Part shown: positions 25,789-34,512 of the stretch, piece after piece | How the letters are laid out: every line of letters starts with the position of its first letter | Numbering within the stretch: position 1 is the stretch's first letter | From: Streptomyces hokutonensis | Lineage (GTDB): Bacteria > Actinomycetota > Actinomycetes > Streptomycetales > Streptomycetaceae | Length of the DNA: 64,000 nt | Reading direction: 5' to 3' | NCBI RefSeq assembly: GCF_000376565.1 | Contig: NZ_BARG01000053.1 | Span: 62,001-126,000, forward strand | Position numbers and translations under genes: made by a program | The notes under the pieces: model-generated | The model's database searches: none | The model's input: the letters and a program-made list of their open reading frames with translations, nothing else | Told to the model about the DNA's origin: nothing

Positions 25789-25844
25789 CGGACGGCAGGC
25801 CCGGGCCGAGGCGTATGTCATCGCCTCGGCCCAGGTGCCGTCCG
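25789..25844. terminator. Bidirectional terminator hairpin
   Basis: Inner arms GGGCCGAGGCG (25803-25813) and CGCCTCGGCCC (25822-25832) are perfectly complementary. Outer arms CGGACGGCA (25789-25797) and TGCCGTCCG (25836-25844) extend the stem. It lies between two convergent genes. Confidence 0.8.
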
Positions 25845-25847
25845 CTC

Positions 25848-28544
25848 TCAGGCTGTCGTCTCCGGCTCCAAGTCGCCCAAGTAGGCCGCCCGGACCGTCG
25901 GATCGCGGCGCACCTCGTCCGGGGTGCCGGCGCAGATCCGGCGGCCGAAGTCCAGCACCACGACCTGGTCGCAGACGCTCATCACCATGTCGACGTCGTG
26001 CTCGACGAGCAGCACCCCCATACCCCAGTCCTCGGCCAGCCGTCGCACGAGCTGGGCCAACTCCCGTGTCTCGTCGTCCGACAGCCCCGCCGCCGGTTCG
26101 TCCAGCAGCAGCACGGACGGCGAGGTCGCCACCGCCCGCGCTATCGCCAGCAACCGCCGTTCCCCGTACGACAGGTCTCCCACCGGCCGGTCCAGACTGT
26201 CCTGGAGTCCGAACTCCCTTACCGCGACGAATACTTGGGCGGGCAGCGGGCGGCTGCCTGGCCGGACCAGGTCGGTGAGCCAGGTCCATCGGCCCGGTCG
26301 CTCGCAGGCGGCGTAGAGGTTGTCCAGGACCGTCATGTCCTCGAACAGCTCCAGCGACTGGAAGGACCTGCTCAGCCCGGCCCCGGCCCGCCGGTGCACC
26401 GGCACCCGGGTCACATCCCACTCACCCAGGCGAACACTGCCGGACGCGGCCCGGGTGAAGCCGGTGACGGCGTCGATCGCGGAGGTCTTGCCGGCGCCGT
26501 TGGGGCCGATGAGGCCCACCACCCGGCCCGGTTCGACGTCCATCGAGAGTCCGTCGACGGCGACGACACCGCCGTAGCGGACGGTGAGTTCGCGCACCTG
26601 CAGGGGGAGCGGTGCGGCGCGCGGTACGTCCGGCAGGGGAGCCGTGTCCTTCTCGGGCACGACGGTGGCGCGCTGCGGGCGCAGCTTTCGCTCAAGTCCC
26701 CTTGCCTGCCTGCCGAGTTCCTTGCCGATACCGTCCTGGTTGCCCACCAGGGTCAGCACCAGGACGATCCCGCCGATCAGCGGCATCCACTCGCTCAGCC
26801 CGGGCAGCATCAGGTCCCCGAACCGGGCGCCGACCGTGCCCGCGGCGAAGGTGGCGCCGAACAACGGGCCGACGAGGAAGCCGACACCGCCGATGACGGC
26901 GAGCCCGAGCGCGGTGACGGAGTCGAAGCTCGCGAAGTCGGAGAACACTACTGACGTCGAGCGGAAGCCGGTGAGCACTCCGGCGAGTGCGGCGATGGCC
27001 GAGGACAGACCGAAGGCGTAGAGCTTGGCCGCGCGGACGTCGATACCGAGGGCGGCGGCGGCCCGTTCGTTGGCCCGTACGGCGATGAGCCGGCGGCCGG
27101 TGCGGCTGCGGCGGACGTTGGCGACCACGAGCGTGGCGGCCACGAACAGGACGAGTACCACGGCGGCGTAGCGCTGCGGATGGTCGACGCCGGAGATGCT
27201 GATGCCGAAGAGAGTCTGGTTGCCGACCGCGATGCCGTCGCTGCCGGGAGTCGTCGACAGGTCGGTGTTCTGGAAGACCATCGCCTCCAGGGTGGTGCCG
27301 AGCCCGAGCGTGATGATCGCGAGATTGACCCCGCGCGTGCGCACGGCCGGGAGCGCGAACAGCAGGCCGATCGGTACGGTCCCCAACACGCCTGCGAGCA
27401 GGGCGAGTTCGAAGGGCCAGCCCCAGTCCGCCGCCGCGTGCCCGGCGATGAAGGCGCCGGTCCCGGCGAGGGCGTAGGCCGCGAGCGAGACCTGGCCCGC
27501 GTAGCCGGTGACCACGATGATCGACAGGATGATGAGGGAGAGCACCAGGGTGCTGGTGATCGCGTCGGCCCACAGCGGGGTGGACAGGCTCACCAGCACC
27601 AGCCCGATTACCACGGCGAGCGCGAGCGGGACGCGGCGCACCCTGCCGGTGCCCAGGGCCGGGAGGCGGTCGAGGAATGTTCCGCGCAGCGGCAGCGCCC
27701 GGCCGCGCGCGACCAGCACCAGGGCGATGAAGAGGAACGGCACCGACGAGGCGAGTCCGGTGACGCCCGAGCCGAAGCGCGTCAGTTCGGACTGCGCGAC
27801 CCCGATGATCAGACCGCCCGCCAGGGTGATCGGGAACGACGAGAACCTGCCGACCAGGGCGGCGGCCAGCGCGCTCAGCAGCAGCGTGGTCAGCCCGGTC
27901 ACCGACAGACCGATCACCGGGACGATCAGGATGGCGGTGAGCCCCGCGAGCGCGGAGCCCAGTGCCCAGTTGCCGGCGGCGATCAGGTCCGGGGACCAGC
28001 CGAGCGAGGCGGCGATGCCCTCGTTCTCGGCGACCGCGGTCGTGCCCAGGCCGAACAGGGTGCGCTTGTAGAGGAGATGAAGTACTGCGGTCACGGCGAG
28101 CGCGATGCCGAGCAGCCAGACGCGGTCCTCGGAGACCGTCGCCCCGGCGATCGTCAGCAGCCGGGTGGGCAGCTTGCCCGGCACCAACTGCAGGCTGTCG
28201 CCGTAGCGTTTGACGGCGATCGCGGTGAGCACGATGAACACCGCGAGGGTGCCGACCAGTCGGGCCAGGGTGGACGCCCTGCGCAGCGGGCGGATCACCA
28301 ACAGGTGGGTGAGCACGCCCAGTACGGCGGCGGTGAGTACGCCGCACGCGGTGGCGGGCCAGTACGGCACGCCGTGGTTGACGGCTAGTTCCCACTGGAC
28401 GTAGGCACCGGCCATCCCGATCGCGCCGTGCGCGAAGTTCAGGACGCCGGAGCCCCGGTAGACCAGCACGATGCCGTGCGCGGTGAGCGCGTAGAGGGCG
28501 CCGAGCCCCAGGCCGAGCAGGGCGAAACGCAGGACGTCGTCCAT
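25848..28544 (-). CDS. Branched-chain-type ABC importer: LivH-LivM-LivG triple fusion
   Basis: A single 898-residue chain. Residues 1 to about 285 are a LivH-type permease (GLGLGALYALTAHGIVLVYR; NFAHGAIGMAGAY). About 310-620 is a LivM-type permease (GYAGQVSLAAYALAGTGAF near 355; RGVNLAIITLGLG). From about 650 there is a LivG-type ATPase with Walker A GPNGAGKT at 680-687, signature LSYGE near 791, and Walker B LLLDEP near 812. In most bacteria these are three genes. ATG 28544 follows a GGGAGGTT site; the longer upstream frame lacks permease similarity. It is divergent from the binding protein gene at 28689, and the second ATPase is at 29985. It imports the pathway substrate by inference. Confidence 0.93.
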   Translation of the reverse strand: MDDVLRFALLGLGLGALYALTAHGIVLVYRGSGVLNFAHGAIGMAGAYVQWELAVNHGVPYWPATACGVLTAAVLGVLTHLLVIRPLRRASTLARLVGTLAVFIVLTAIAVKRYGDSLQLVPGKLPTRLLTIAGATVSEDRVWLLGIALAVTAVLHLLYKRTLFGLGTTAVAENEGIAASLGWSPDLIAAGNWALGSALAGLTAILIVPVIGLSVTGLTTLLLSALAAALVGRFSSFPITLAGGLIIGVAQSELTRFGSGVTGLASSVPFLFIALVLVARGRALPLRGTFLDRLPALGTGRVRRVPLALAVVIGLVLVSLSTPLWADAITSTLVLSLIILSIIVVTGYAGQVSLAAYALAGTGAFIAGHAAADWGWPFELALLAGVLGTVPIGLLFALPAVRTRGVNLAIITLGLGTTLEAMVFQNTDLSTTPGSDGIAVGNQTLFGISISGVDHPQRYAAVVLVLFVAATLVVANVRRSRTGRRLIAVRANERAAAALGIDVRAAKLYAFGLSSAIAALAGVLTGFRSTSVVFSDFASFDSVTALGLAVIGGVGFLVGPLFGATFAAGTVGARFGDLMLPGLSEWMPLIGGIVLVLTLVGNQDGIGKELGRQARGLERKLRPQRATVVPEKDTAPLPDVPRAAPLPLQVRELTVRYGGVVAVDGLSMDVEPGRVVGLIGPNGAGKTSAIDAVTGFTRAASGSVRLGEWDVTRVPVHRRAGAGLSRSFQSLELFEDMTVLDNLYAACERPGRWTWLTDLVRPGSRPLPAQVFVAVREFGLQDSLDRPVGDLSYGERRLLAIARAVATSPSVLLLDEPAAGLSDDETRELAQLVRRLAEDWGMGVLLVEHDVDMVMSVCDQVVVLDFGRRICAGTPDEVRRDPTVRAAYLGDLEPETTA

Positions 28545-28572
28545 CCGAGGAACCTCCCAGATGCGGGACGAG

Positions 28573-28600
28573 ACAGTGTATTCATTTAAATAATTGTGCC
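28573..28600. promoter_or_regulatory. AT-rich divergent promoter region
   Basis: GTATTCATTTAAATAATTG lies between the fused importer gene (start 28544, -) and the binding-protein gene (start 28689, +). It contains an ATTCAT word like the GntR palindrome and an ATTTAAAT inverted repeat. It probably drives both directions. Confidence 0.45.
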
Positions 28601-28688
28601 GAGAGTACTTCACTAACCTCAAAACGCACCCCATGCTGTTCGGCATCTCGACGTCGCCCACTTTGGGCGCGAGCCCCGCGGAGGGACC

Positions 28689-29924
28689 ATGAACGACTCA
28701 CGCCGACGCAGAAGCGTCGCGGCCGGCTGTCTCACGGCGACCGGAGCCCTGCTCCTGGCAGGGTGCGGGGGAGAGGCGGCAAGCAGTTCGGCCGAGACCT
28801 CCTCGCTGAAGGGCACACCGGTCAAGGTGATGGTCTGGGCGCCGGAGAACACCCAGGGCAGCGCCCAGCCGGGTATCCACCTCACCGCCACCGCCTACGA
28901 GAAGTGGATCAACGCCAACGGCGGGATCAAGGGCGGACCTCTCAAGGTCGAGTTCTGCAACGAGAAGGGCGACCCGGACGAGGCCGAGAAGTGTGCCCAG
29001 CAGGCCGTCGCCGACAAGGTGGCCGCGGTCGTCGGCTCCTACAGCCTCGCCGGGGACCGCTACATGCCCGTCCTGCAGAAGGCCGGCATCCCGTACATCG
29101 GCGGGACCGGCGTCTCCGCCGCGGAGTTCTCCAACCCGCTGTCCTTCCCGGTCAACGGCGGCACCCCGGTCGTGTTCGCCGCCCACGGCCGCCAACTGGT
29201 GGAGCAGGGCTGCAAGAAGATCACCGGCGTACGGTACGACGTGGCCGCCGCGGCCGTGGTCTCGCAGTTCCTCACCCTCGGCGTGGTCTCCGCCGGAGGA
29301 GCGCCGCCCAAGGACCTCAAGGTGCCGCTCACCGCCACCGACCTCGCCCCCCAGGTCGCCGCGACGAAGGGCAGCGACTGCGTGAGCGTCATCATGGGCA
29401 CCGCCTCCGGCCTGTTCGTGAAGTCGTACGTGCAGTCCGGTGACAAGACCAAGCTCGCCAGCGTCGTCGGCAACCTCACTCCGCAGCTGGCCGCGAGCAC
29501 CGGCGGCAGCGGCAGCCCGCTGGAGGGTGCCGCGATCACCGGCTACTACCCGCCGACCTCCGACGCCGTCTGGAAGGACTTCGTCGCGGCGGCCAAGGGC
29601 AAGGACATCGACACCACCAACGGCGCCAACGCCACGACCTGGGTGGCCTTCAAGGTCTTCACCGAGGCCGCCAAGAAGCTGCCGACGATCTCGGCCGAGG
29701 CGCTGGTGAAGGAGCTGAACACCACCTCCGGCATCGACACCGGAGGCCTGACCCCGCCCCTGAACTGGAAGGCGTCGACGGCCCTGCCGATCAAGGGACT
29801 CGACCGGATCCACAACACGACCGCCACCGAACTCACCATCCGCGACGGCAAGATCGAATGGGCGAAGGCCGGGTCGACCTTCGTCGATGTACGCAAGGAG
29901 CTGACAGCCGCGTCGCACGGCTGA
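28689..29924 (+). CDS. ABC transporter substrate-binding lipoprotein (LivJ-like)
   Basis: A 411-residue extracellular solute-binding protein of the leucine/isoleucine/valine type I fold. The signal peptide MNDSRRRRSVAAGCLTATGA runs into the lipobox LLAGC with acylated Cys26. It then has the family pattern (WAPENTQGSAQPGI; CAQQAVADKVAAVVGSYSL near 97; IPYIGGTGVSAAEF near 136). In this catabolic setting the ligand is probably a carboxylate or hydrophobic acid rather than an amino acid. It works with the fused importer at 25848 and the ATPase at 29985. Confidence 0.92.
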   Translation: MNDSRRRRSVAAGCLTATGALLLAGCGGEAASSSAETSSLKGTPVKVMVWAPENTQGSAQPGIHLTATAYEKWINANGGIKGGPLKVEFCNEKGDPDEAEKCAQQAVADKVAAVVGSYSLAGDRYMPVLQKAGIPYIGGTGVSAAEFSNPLSFPVNGGTPVVFAAHGRQLVEQGCKKITGVRYDVAAAAVVSQFLTLGVVSAGGAPPKDLKVPLTATDLAPQVAATKGSDCVSVIMGTASGLFVKSYVQSGDKTKLASVVGNLTPQLAASTGGSGSPLEGAAITGYYPPTSDAVWKDFVAAAKGKDIDTTNGANATTWVAFKVFTEAAKKLPTISAEALVKELNTTSGIDTGGLTPPLNWKASTALPIKGLDRIHNTTATELTIRDGKIEWAKAGSTFVDVRKELTAASHG

Positions 29925-29984
29925 GCCCGTTTCGGTACGGCCGACTCCGCCGCCCCCGGCCGACTCCGGTTGAGGAGAGACCTC

Positions 29985-30689
29985 GTGCACGACACAGATG
30001 TGCCCCTGATAGCGACCCGCGCCCTGTCCGCCGGATACGGCACCCGACCCGTCGTGAGCGACCTCGACCTGGAGGTCCGGCCGGGCGAGGTCGTCGCCCT
30101 GCTCGGCCCCAACGGCGCGGGCAAGACCACCACCCTCAGGGCGCTGTCCGGCGACCTGACCCCGATGAGCGGCGAGGTTCGCTGGCTGGGCACCCCCAGC
30201 CACGCGCCCCTGCACCGCCGCGCCCGCGAGGGCCTCGCCTACGTCGGTGAACGCGCGGTGTTCACCCGCCTCGACACCACCGACAACCTACGGGTCGGGC
30301 GCGTGCCCCCCGACCGGGCCGTAGCCCTCTTCCCCGAACTGGAGAAACGCCTCAGGACCGGCGCGGGCATGCTGTCCGGCGGCGAGCAGCAGATGCTGTC
30401 GCTGGCACGCGCCCTGTGCCGTACCCCACGGCTCCTCCTGGCCGACGAACTCTCCCTGGGCCTCGCCCCGTTGGTCGTCGACCGTCTCCTGCGCGCCGTC
30501 CGCGAGGCGGCCGACCAGGGCCTGGGCGCACTGCTGGTCGAACAGCACGTGCGCAAGGTGCTCGACATCGCCGACCGCGTCTACGTCCTGCGCCGGGGCC
30601 GGGTCGTCATGACCGGCACCCCGAAGGAACTGCGCGGAGACCTCGACGCCATCGAGTCCTCCTATCTCGCGAACAACCCGACGTCATGA
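29985..30689 (+). CDS. LivF-type ABC transporter ATPase
   Basis: A 234-residue ATPase with Walker A LLGPNGAGKTTT near residue 40, signature MLSGGEQQML near 133, Walker B LLLADELSLGL near 155 and the H-loop LLVEQHV near 190. It would be the second ATPase of the fused importer (LivH-LivM-LivG chain at 25848). GTG 29985 was chosen for its spacing from the GAGGAGAG site at 29972-29979. It lies 60 bp after the binding-protein gene and just before the LuxE-like gene, suggesting one transcript for uptake and reduction. Confidence 0.92.
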   Translation: MHDTDVPLIATRALSAGYGTRPVVSDLDLEVRPGEVVALLGPNGAGKTTTLRALSGDLTPMSGEVRWLGTPSHAPLHRRAREGLAYVGERAVFTRLDTTDNLRVGRVPPDRAVALFPELEKRLRTGAGMLSGGEQQMLSLARALCRTPRLLLADELSLGLAPLVVDRLLRAVREAADQGLGALLVEQHVRKVLDIADRVYVLRRGRVVMTGTPKELRGDLDAIESSYLANNPTS

Positions 30690-30707
30690 CTGATGGAGGT
30701 GGTTGCC

Positions 30708-32051
30708 GTGCCCAGCGCACGTGAGCAGATCCGAGCCCTCGTCCGGTCCGGTGACACATTCGACCAACCCGCCCGGGAACTCCGGGAGTTGCAGCTCGAA
30801 GCAGCGCGCGAGGCCTTCGCCGCGCACCGCGAGCGCATCCCGCTGCTGCGCACCCGAGCGGCGGAGAGCGGCGTCCACGGGATCGAGAACCCCGACGACC
30901 TCGTCCCCCTGCTGTTCTCCCACACCAGCTACAAGTCGTACCCCCTCTCCCTCATCACCGGCGGCCGGTGGGACCGGCTCCTGCGCTGGTACACGACGGT
31001 GTCGGTGGTCGAGCCGGGCGACGTCGACGTCGAGGGCGTGACCGACATCGACGAATGGGCGGACCGTGTCACCGCCGCCGGCCATCGCCCGTACATCACC
31101 AGCGGCACCTCGGGAAAGGTCTCCTTCCTCAACTGCGACGCGAGCGACCTGAGTTTCCTGCACGACATCCTGGAGAACCTCACCTGCTGGCCCGACCCGC
31201 TGCCGCCCGAGCCCACTCGCCGCGGCTATCTCCTGGCACCGGCGAGCGGTCCGATGCGCTCGATCGACGGCTACCGCTGGCACGCGGACGTCTTCGCACG
31301 GCCCGGACGGACACGGTTGCTCACCGAGGACCCCATGCGGGTCTCGGAGTTGATGAGCAGCGCCCTGCTGCGCCGCCGGATGGCGGAGGGCACCGCGACC
31401 CCACAGGAGATCAGCTCCTTCGAGGCCGCGTCAGGGGCCCGAGAGGCCGAACTCGGCGCGGCTGTCGCCCAGATCGTCGACGACATCGCCGCCCACCGGA
31501 CCGAGCCTCTCCTGATCGCCGGCATGAACAACCAGCAGTTCACCCTGATCCAGGCACTTCGGGCCCAGGGTGTACCCGACGGAAGCCTCCACCCGGACAC
31601 GCTGGTCCTCAGCGGCGGCGGCAACAAGAACGGGGTCCTGCCCGACGACTACCAGCAGCAGTTCGCCGCCTTCTACGACGGTGTACGGCGGGTGCGCAGC
31701 TACGGCATGACGGAACTTCAGGGCTCTTGCCTGGCCTGCGAGTCGGGCAACTACCACGTGCCGCCGTGGGTGATCCCGCTGGTCCTGGACGAGCCGGGCG
31801 AGAAGCTGCTCAACACCGAACAGGGAGTGGTGGAGGGCCGGTTCGCCTTCCTGGACGTATCCCTGGAGGGCCGCTGGGGCGGGTTGATCAGCGGAGACCG
31901 GGTCCTCGTCGACTTCTCGCCCTGCGCCTGCGACCGACCGGGACCGGTCGTCCTGCCGGACATCCGGCGCTACGGCGACCTGGGCGGCGAGGACAAGATC
32001 ACCTGCGCCGCGACACTCGACTCCTATGTGCGGGGGATGATCCACGGATGA
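30708..32051 (+). CDS. LuxE-like acyl-protein synthetase
   Basis: A 447-residue ANL-superfamily protein of the LuxE/acyl-protein synthetase family. The P-loop-like TSGTSGKVSFL lies near residue 133, a GGGNKNGVLP segment near 302, and the SYGMTELQG A5-like motif near 334. LuxE activates a fatty acid with ATP and transfers it to its own Cys and on to the LuxC reductase. A GGAGGTGG site (30695-30702) fits GTG 30708, whereas an ATG at 30693 would overlap it. The following LuxC-like gene overlaps by ATGA. There is no luciferase gene in the window. Confidence 0.9.
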   Translation: MPSAREQIRALVRSGDTFDQPARELRELQLEAAREAFAAHRERIPLLRTRAAESGVHGIENPDDLVPLLFSHTSYKSYPLSLITGGRWDRLLRWYTTVSVVEPGDVDVEGVTDIDEWADRVTAAGHRPYITSGTSGKVSFLNCDASDLSFLHDILENLTCWPDPLPPEPTRRGYLLAPASGPMRSIDGYRWHADVFARPGRTRLLTEDPMRVSELMSSALLRRRMAEGTATPQEISSFEAASGAREAELGAAVAQIVDDIAAHRTEPLLIAGMNNQQFTLIQALRAQGVPDGSLHPDTLVLSGGGNKNGVLPDDYQQQFAAFYDGVRRVRSYGMTELQGSCLACESGNYHVPPWVIPLVLDEPGEKLLNTEQGVVEGRFAFLDVSLEGRWGGLISGDRVLVDFSPCACDRPGPVVLPDIRRYGDLGGEDKITCAATLDSYVRGMIHG

Positions 32052-33427
32052 GCACCACGACCGACACCGAGGTCGTGCACGTGGTGCGCGGCGAGGTCGA
32101 CCACGGCTCACCCGTCGCGTACGGCCGCGCCGGTTCCGCCTTCACCGCACCGGCACTCGACCTGGACCGCCTCGTCTGGCCGCGTACCGAACCCGGCCCC
32201 GCCTTCCACGTGCCCATCGCCGAGATCGTCGACCTGCTGGTGGAGACCGGCGAGGCACTCAAGGCGGACCGCGAGGGCCTGCTCGCCGAGGCCCTCGACC
32301 GCATGGTCGGGGTCGGCCCGCTGCCCGCGGAGGTCCTCGAACGCGCCTACGCCGTGCTGTGGCGCAGCTTCCAACGGCCGGGCCTGTACGCCCAGATCGA
32401 CCACGAACTCGGCGGATCGGACGTGCTCGACGGCTGGCGCGAGGTACGCCTGCCCGACAACCGGACCGCGGCCACCCGCGCGTTCCCACCGCGCCTGGTG
32501 CACGTCATCGCCGGCAACGCCCCCGGCGTCGCCGCGATGTCCGTCGTGCGCGGCGCCCTCACCAAGGGCGTCAACCTGCTGAAGCTGCCCTCGAACGACC
32601 TGTTCACCGCGACCGCGATCCTGCGCACGATGGCGGCGGTGGCCCCCGGTCACCCCGTGGTCCGCTCGTTCTCCGCGGTGTACTGGCGCGGCGGCGACGA
32701 GACGGTGGAGAGCGTGCTGTTCCGCCCCCAGTTCTTCGACAAACTGGTCGCCTGGGGCGGTGAGTCCACGATTCGCGGCGCACTGCGGTACGTCGGTCCG
32801 GGCTTCGAACTCGTCTCCTTCGACCCCAAGACGTCCATCTCGCTCATCGGCCGCGAGGCGTTCGAGACCCCCGAGACCCTCGCCCGAGCCGCTGAAGCGG
32901 GTGCCGCCGACGCCACGTTCTTCAACCAACAGGCGTGTGTGGCAAGCCGCTTCCAGTTCGTCGAGGGCTCGTGGGAGGACGCCGACCGCTACGCCGCCCT
33001 GCTGTGCGAACGCCTGGGCGTGGCAAGGGAGTTCAGCTCGGCCGACGGCCCACGGGTCACCACGGCACTGCGCGAGGAGATCGACGTCCTGCGGTCCATG
33101 ACGCCCGATTACCGGGTGTGGGGCGGCTACGACGGCCGGGGCCTGGTGATCCGCTCGCCCGAACCGGTCGACTTCCACCCCGACGGAAAGATCGTCGACG
33201 TCGTCCCCGTCGCCGAGCTGACAGAAGCGGTCGCCCACGCCGGAGTCGCCACACAGACGGTCGGCGTGTACCCGGACAGCCGGAAGGCGGAACTGCGCGA
33301 CGCCCTCGCCTGCGCCGGAGTCCAGCGCGTGGTCTCCCTCGGCAGGGCGGGCGGAATGCCGCCGGGCCTCTCCCACGACGGCTTCTACCCGCTGCAACGG
33401 CTCATGCGATGGGTAAACGACGAGTGA
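32048..33427 (+). CDS. LuxC-like acyl-CoA (fatty-acyl) reductase
   Basis: A 459-residue LuxC-family reductase that makes an aldehyde from an acyl group with NADPH through a Cys thioester. Landmarks are the nucleotide-binding VHVIAGNAPGVAAMSVVRGA (151-170), YWRGGDETVES near 212, LVAWGGESTIRGAL near 233, and the catalytic Cys297 in FFNQQACVASRFQF. The ATG overlaps the LuxE-like stop, giving a two-subunit acyl reductase complex. In the island it may reduce a pathway acid to an aldehyde, or release or capture acyl groups. Direction and substrate are unknown. Confidence 0.92.
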   Translation: MSTTTDTEVVHVVRGEVDHGSPVAYGRAGSAFTAPALDLDRLVWPRTEPGPAFHVPIAEIVDLLVETGEALKADREGLLAEALDRMVGVGPLPAEVLERAYAVLWRSFQRPGLYAQIDHELGGSDVLDGWREVRLPDNRTAATRAFPPRLVHVIAGNAPGVAAMSVVRGALTKGVNLLKLPSNDLFTATAILRTMAAVAPGHPVVRSFSAVYWRGGDETVESVLFRPQFFDKLVAWGGESTIRGALRYVGPGFELVSFDPKTSISLIGREAFETPETLARAAEAGAADATFFNQQACVASRFQFVEGSWEDADRYAALLCERLGVAREFSSADGPRVTTALREEIDVLRSMTPDYRVWGGYDGRGLVIRSPEPVDFHPDGKIVDVVPVAELTEAVAHAGVATQTVGVYPDSRKAELRDALACAGVQRVVSLGRAGGMPPGLSHDGFYPLQRLMRWVNDE

Positions 33428-33751
33428 GAGGGTTTTGTCTGCTGGCGACAAAGGAGTGGATGTTTACTTATCTGACCGAACCGGAGAGGGACTCGTGGAC
33501 GCGGGCAGTGATACGCGAAGCGGGTGGAACGAGGAGACCTTCTTGAAGTTGTCTACCTGGGGGCACTGACCCGCGGTGATGTCACTGCATGGGGCTCTGG
33601 CCTGGGCTGATTCGTCCTTTTGGGCCTTTCAAGCTCGCGTCCGGTTACGCGGTTGATTCTCTCCACGCGCTCCCCAGAGCTGCTCGTACTCCCCAGATTC
33701 TCCCCAGTGAACCGCTCCGCAATTGGGTCTGATGTAGGTTCGAGTGACAGG
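33428..33751. other. Junction between catabolic island and IS remnant
   Basis: No convincing gene was seen. The stretch has lower G+C than the island and short open fragments without recognisable domains. It probably holds debris from earlier insertions. Confidence 0.4.
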
Positions 33752-34413
33752 TTGACCTGCCCCACGGTTTGGGTTCCAGCTGGGGTGGCTGACTGGCTGC
33801 GTGGATGGTGTCTTGTGCGGAGAGTAGTTCGTACTCGATGGGGGTGCGACAGCCCAGTGCTGAATGTCGTCTCTGGCAGTTGTAGAAGATCTCGATGAAC
33901 TCGAAGATCGCGTTGGCCAGTTCGACCCGGGTCTTCCAGCGCTTGCGGTTGAGCAGCTCGATCTGCATCGAGGACCAGAACGACTCCATCATCGCGTTGT
34001 CCAGGCCGTCCCCGACGGTGCCGAACGACGGCAGGAGGCCGGCGGAGCGGATCCGTTCCCCGAAGACCCAGGACGTGAACTGGGTGCCGTGATCGGCGTG
34101 AACGATCCCGCCCGGCTTGGGGCGGCGGTTGCGGATGGCCATGTCCAGTGCGTTGACCACGAGGGTGGAGTCCTGCCGTGAGTCGATGGACCAGCCCAGG
34201 ATCCTGCGGCTGAATGCGTCCAGGACCGCCGCGCAGTAGACTCGCTCGACGGCGTTCCCGTCGCCGCCCGTTGTCGATGTCGTCCTGCCGCAGCCACTTA
34301 GACAACGTGACGGGATGGATGCCGAGCTCCACCGCCGTCTGCTTGGCCTGCTTGCCGGCGCGGACAAGCGCGATGGCACGCGCCCGGAACTCCGGAGGAT
34401 AGGGACGAGGCAT
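33752..34413 (-). pseudogene. IS3-family transposase remnant (OrfA start fused to OrfB end)
   Basis: From ATG 34413 the first 50 or so codons encode an OrfA helix-turn-helix (PPEFRARAIALVRAGKQAKQ; LGIHPVTLSKWLRQDDIDNG). The sequence then jumps, in another frame, to the rve integrase core (AVLDAFSRRILGWSIDSRQD; HADHGTQFTSWVFG; NAMMESFWSSMQIELLNR). The second Asp and the Glu of the DDE triad are present, but the region carrying the first Asp is deleted. The remaining frame also runs through the left inverted repeat without a stop. Confidence 0.85.
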
Positions 34414-34484
34414 GACTGCCAGCCTTCCGTGAAGGGCTGTCAGTTAGCCACTAGAACTGGAACCCGAGATGTGGGTCAGGTCAA
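33752..34484. mobile_element. Internally deleted IS3-family element with both ends
   Basis: Terminal inverted repeats are visible at 33752-33779 (TTGACCTGCCCCAC, then GGGTTCCAG) and 34457-34484 (CTGGAACCC, then GTGGGTCAGGTCAA). The span of 733 bp is far below the usual 1.2-1.4 kb. Inside are the start of OrfA and the C-terminal half of OrfB, fused by deletion. No flanking duplication was recognised. It cannot encode its own transposase but could be moved by a full-length relative. Confidence 0.8.
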
Positions 34485-34512
34485 GATGTCACCCGATCGT
34501 GCGGCAGACCCC

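Noticed and set aside
30708..33427. A complete bacterial luciferase (lux) operon
   Set aside because: Only LuxE-like and LuxC-like genes are present. No luxA, luxB or luxD was found in the window, so bioluminescence is not supported.
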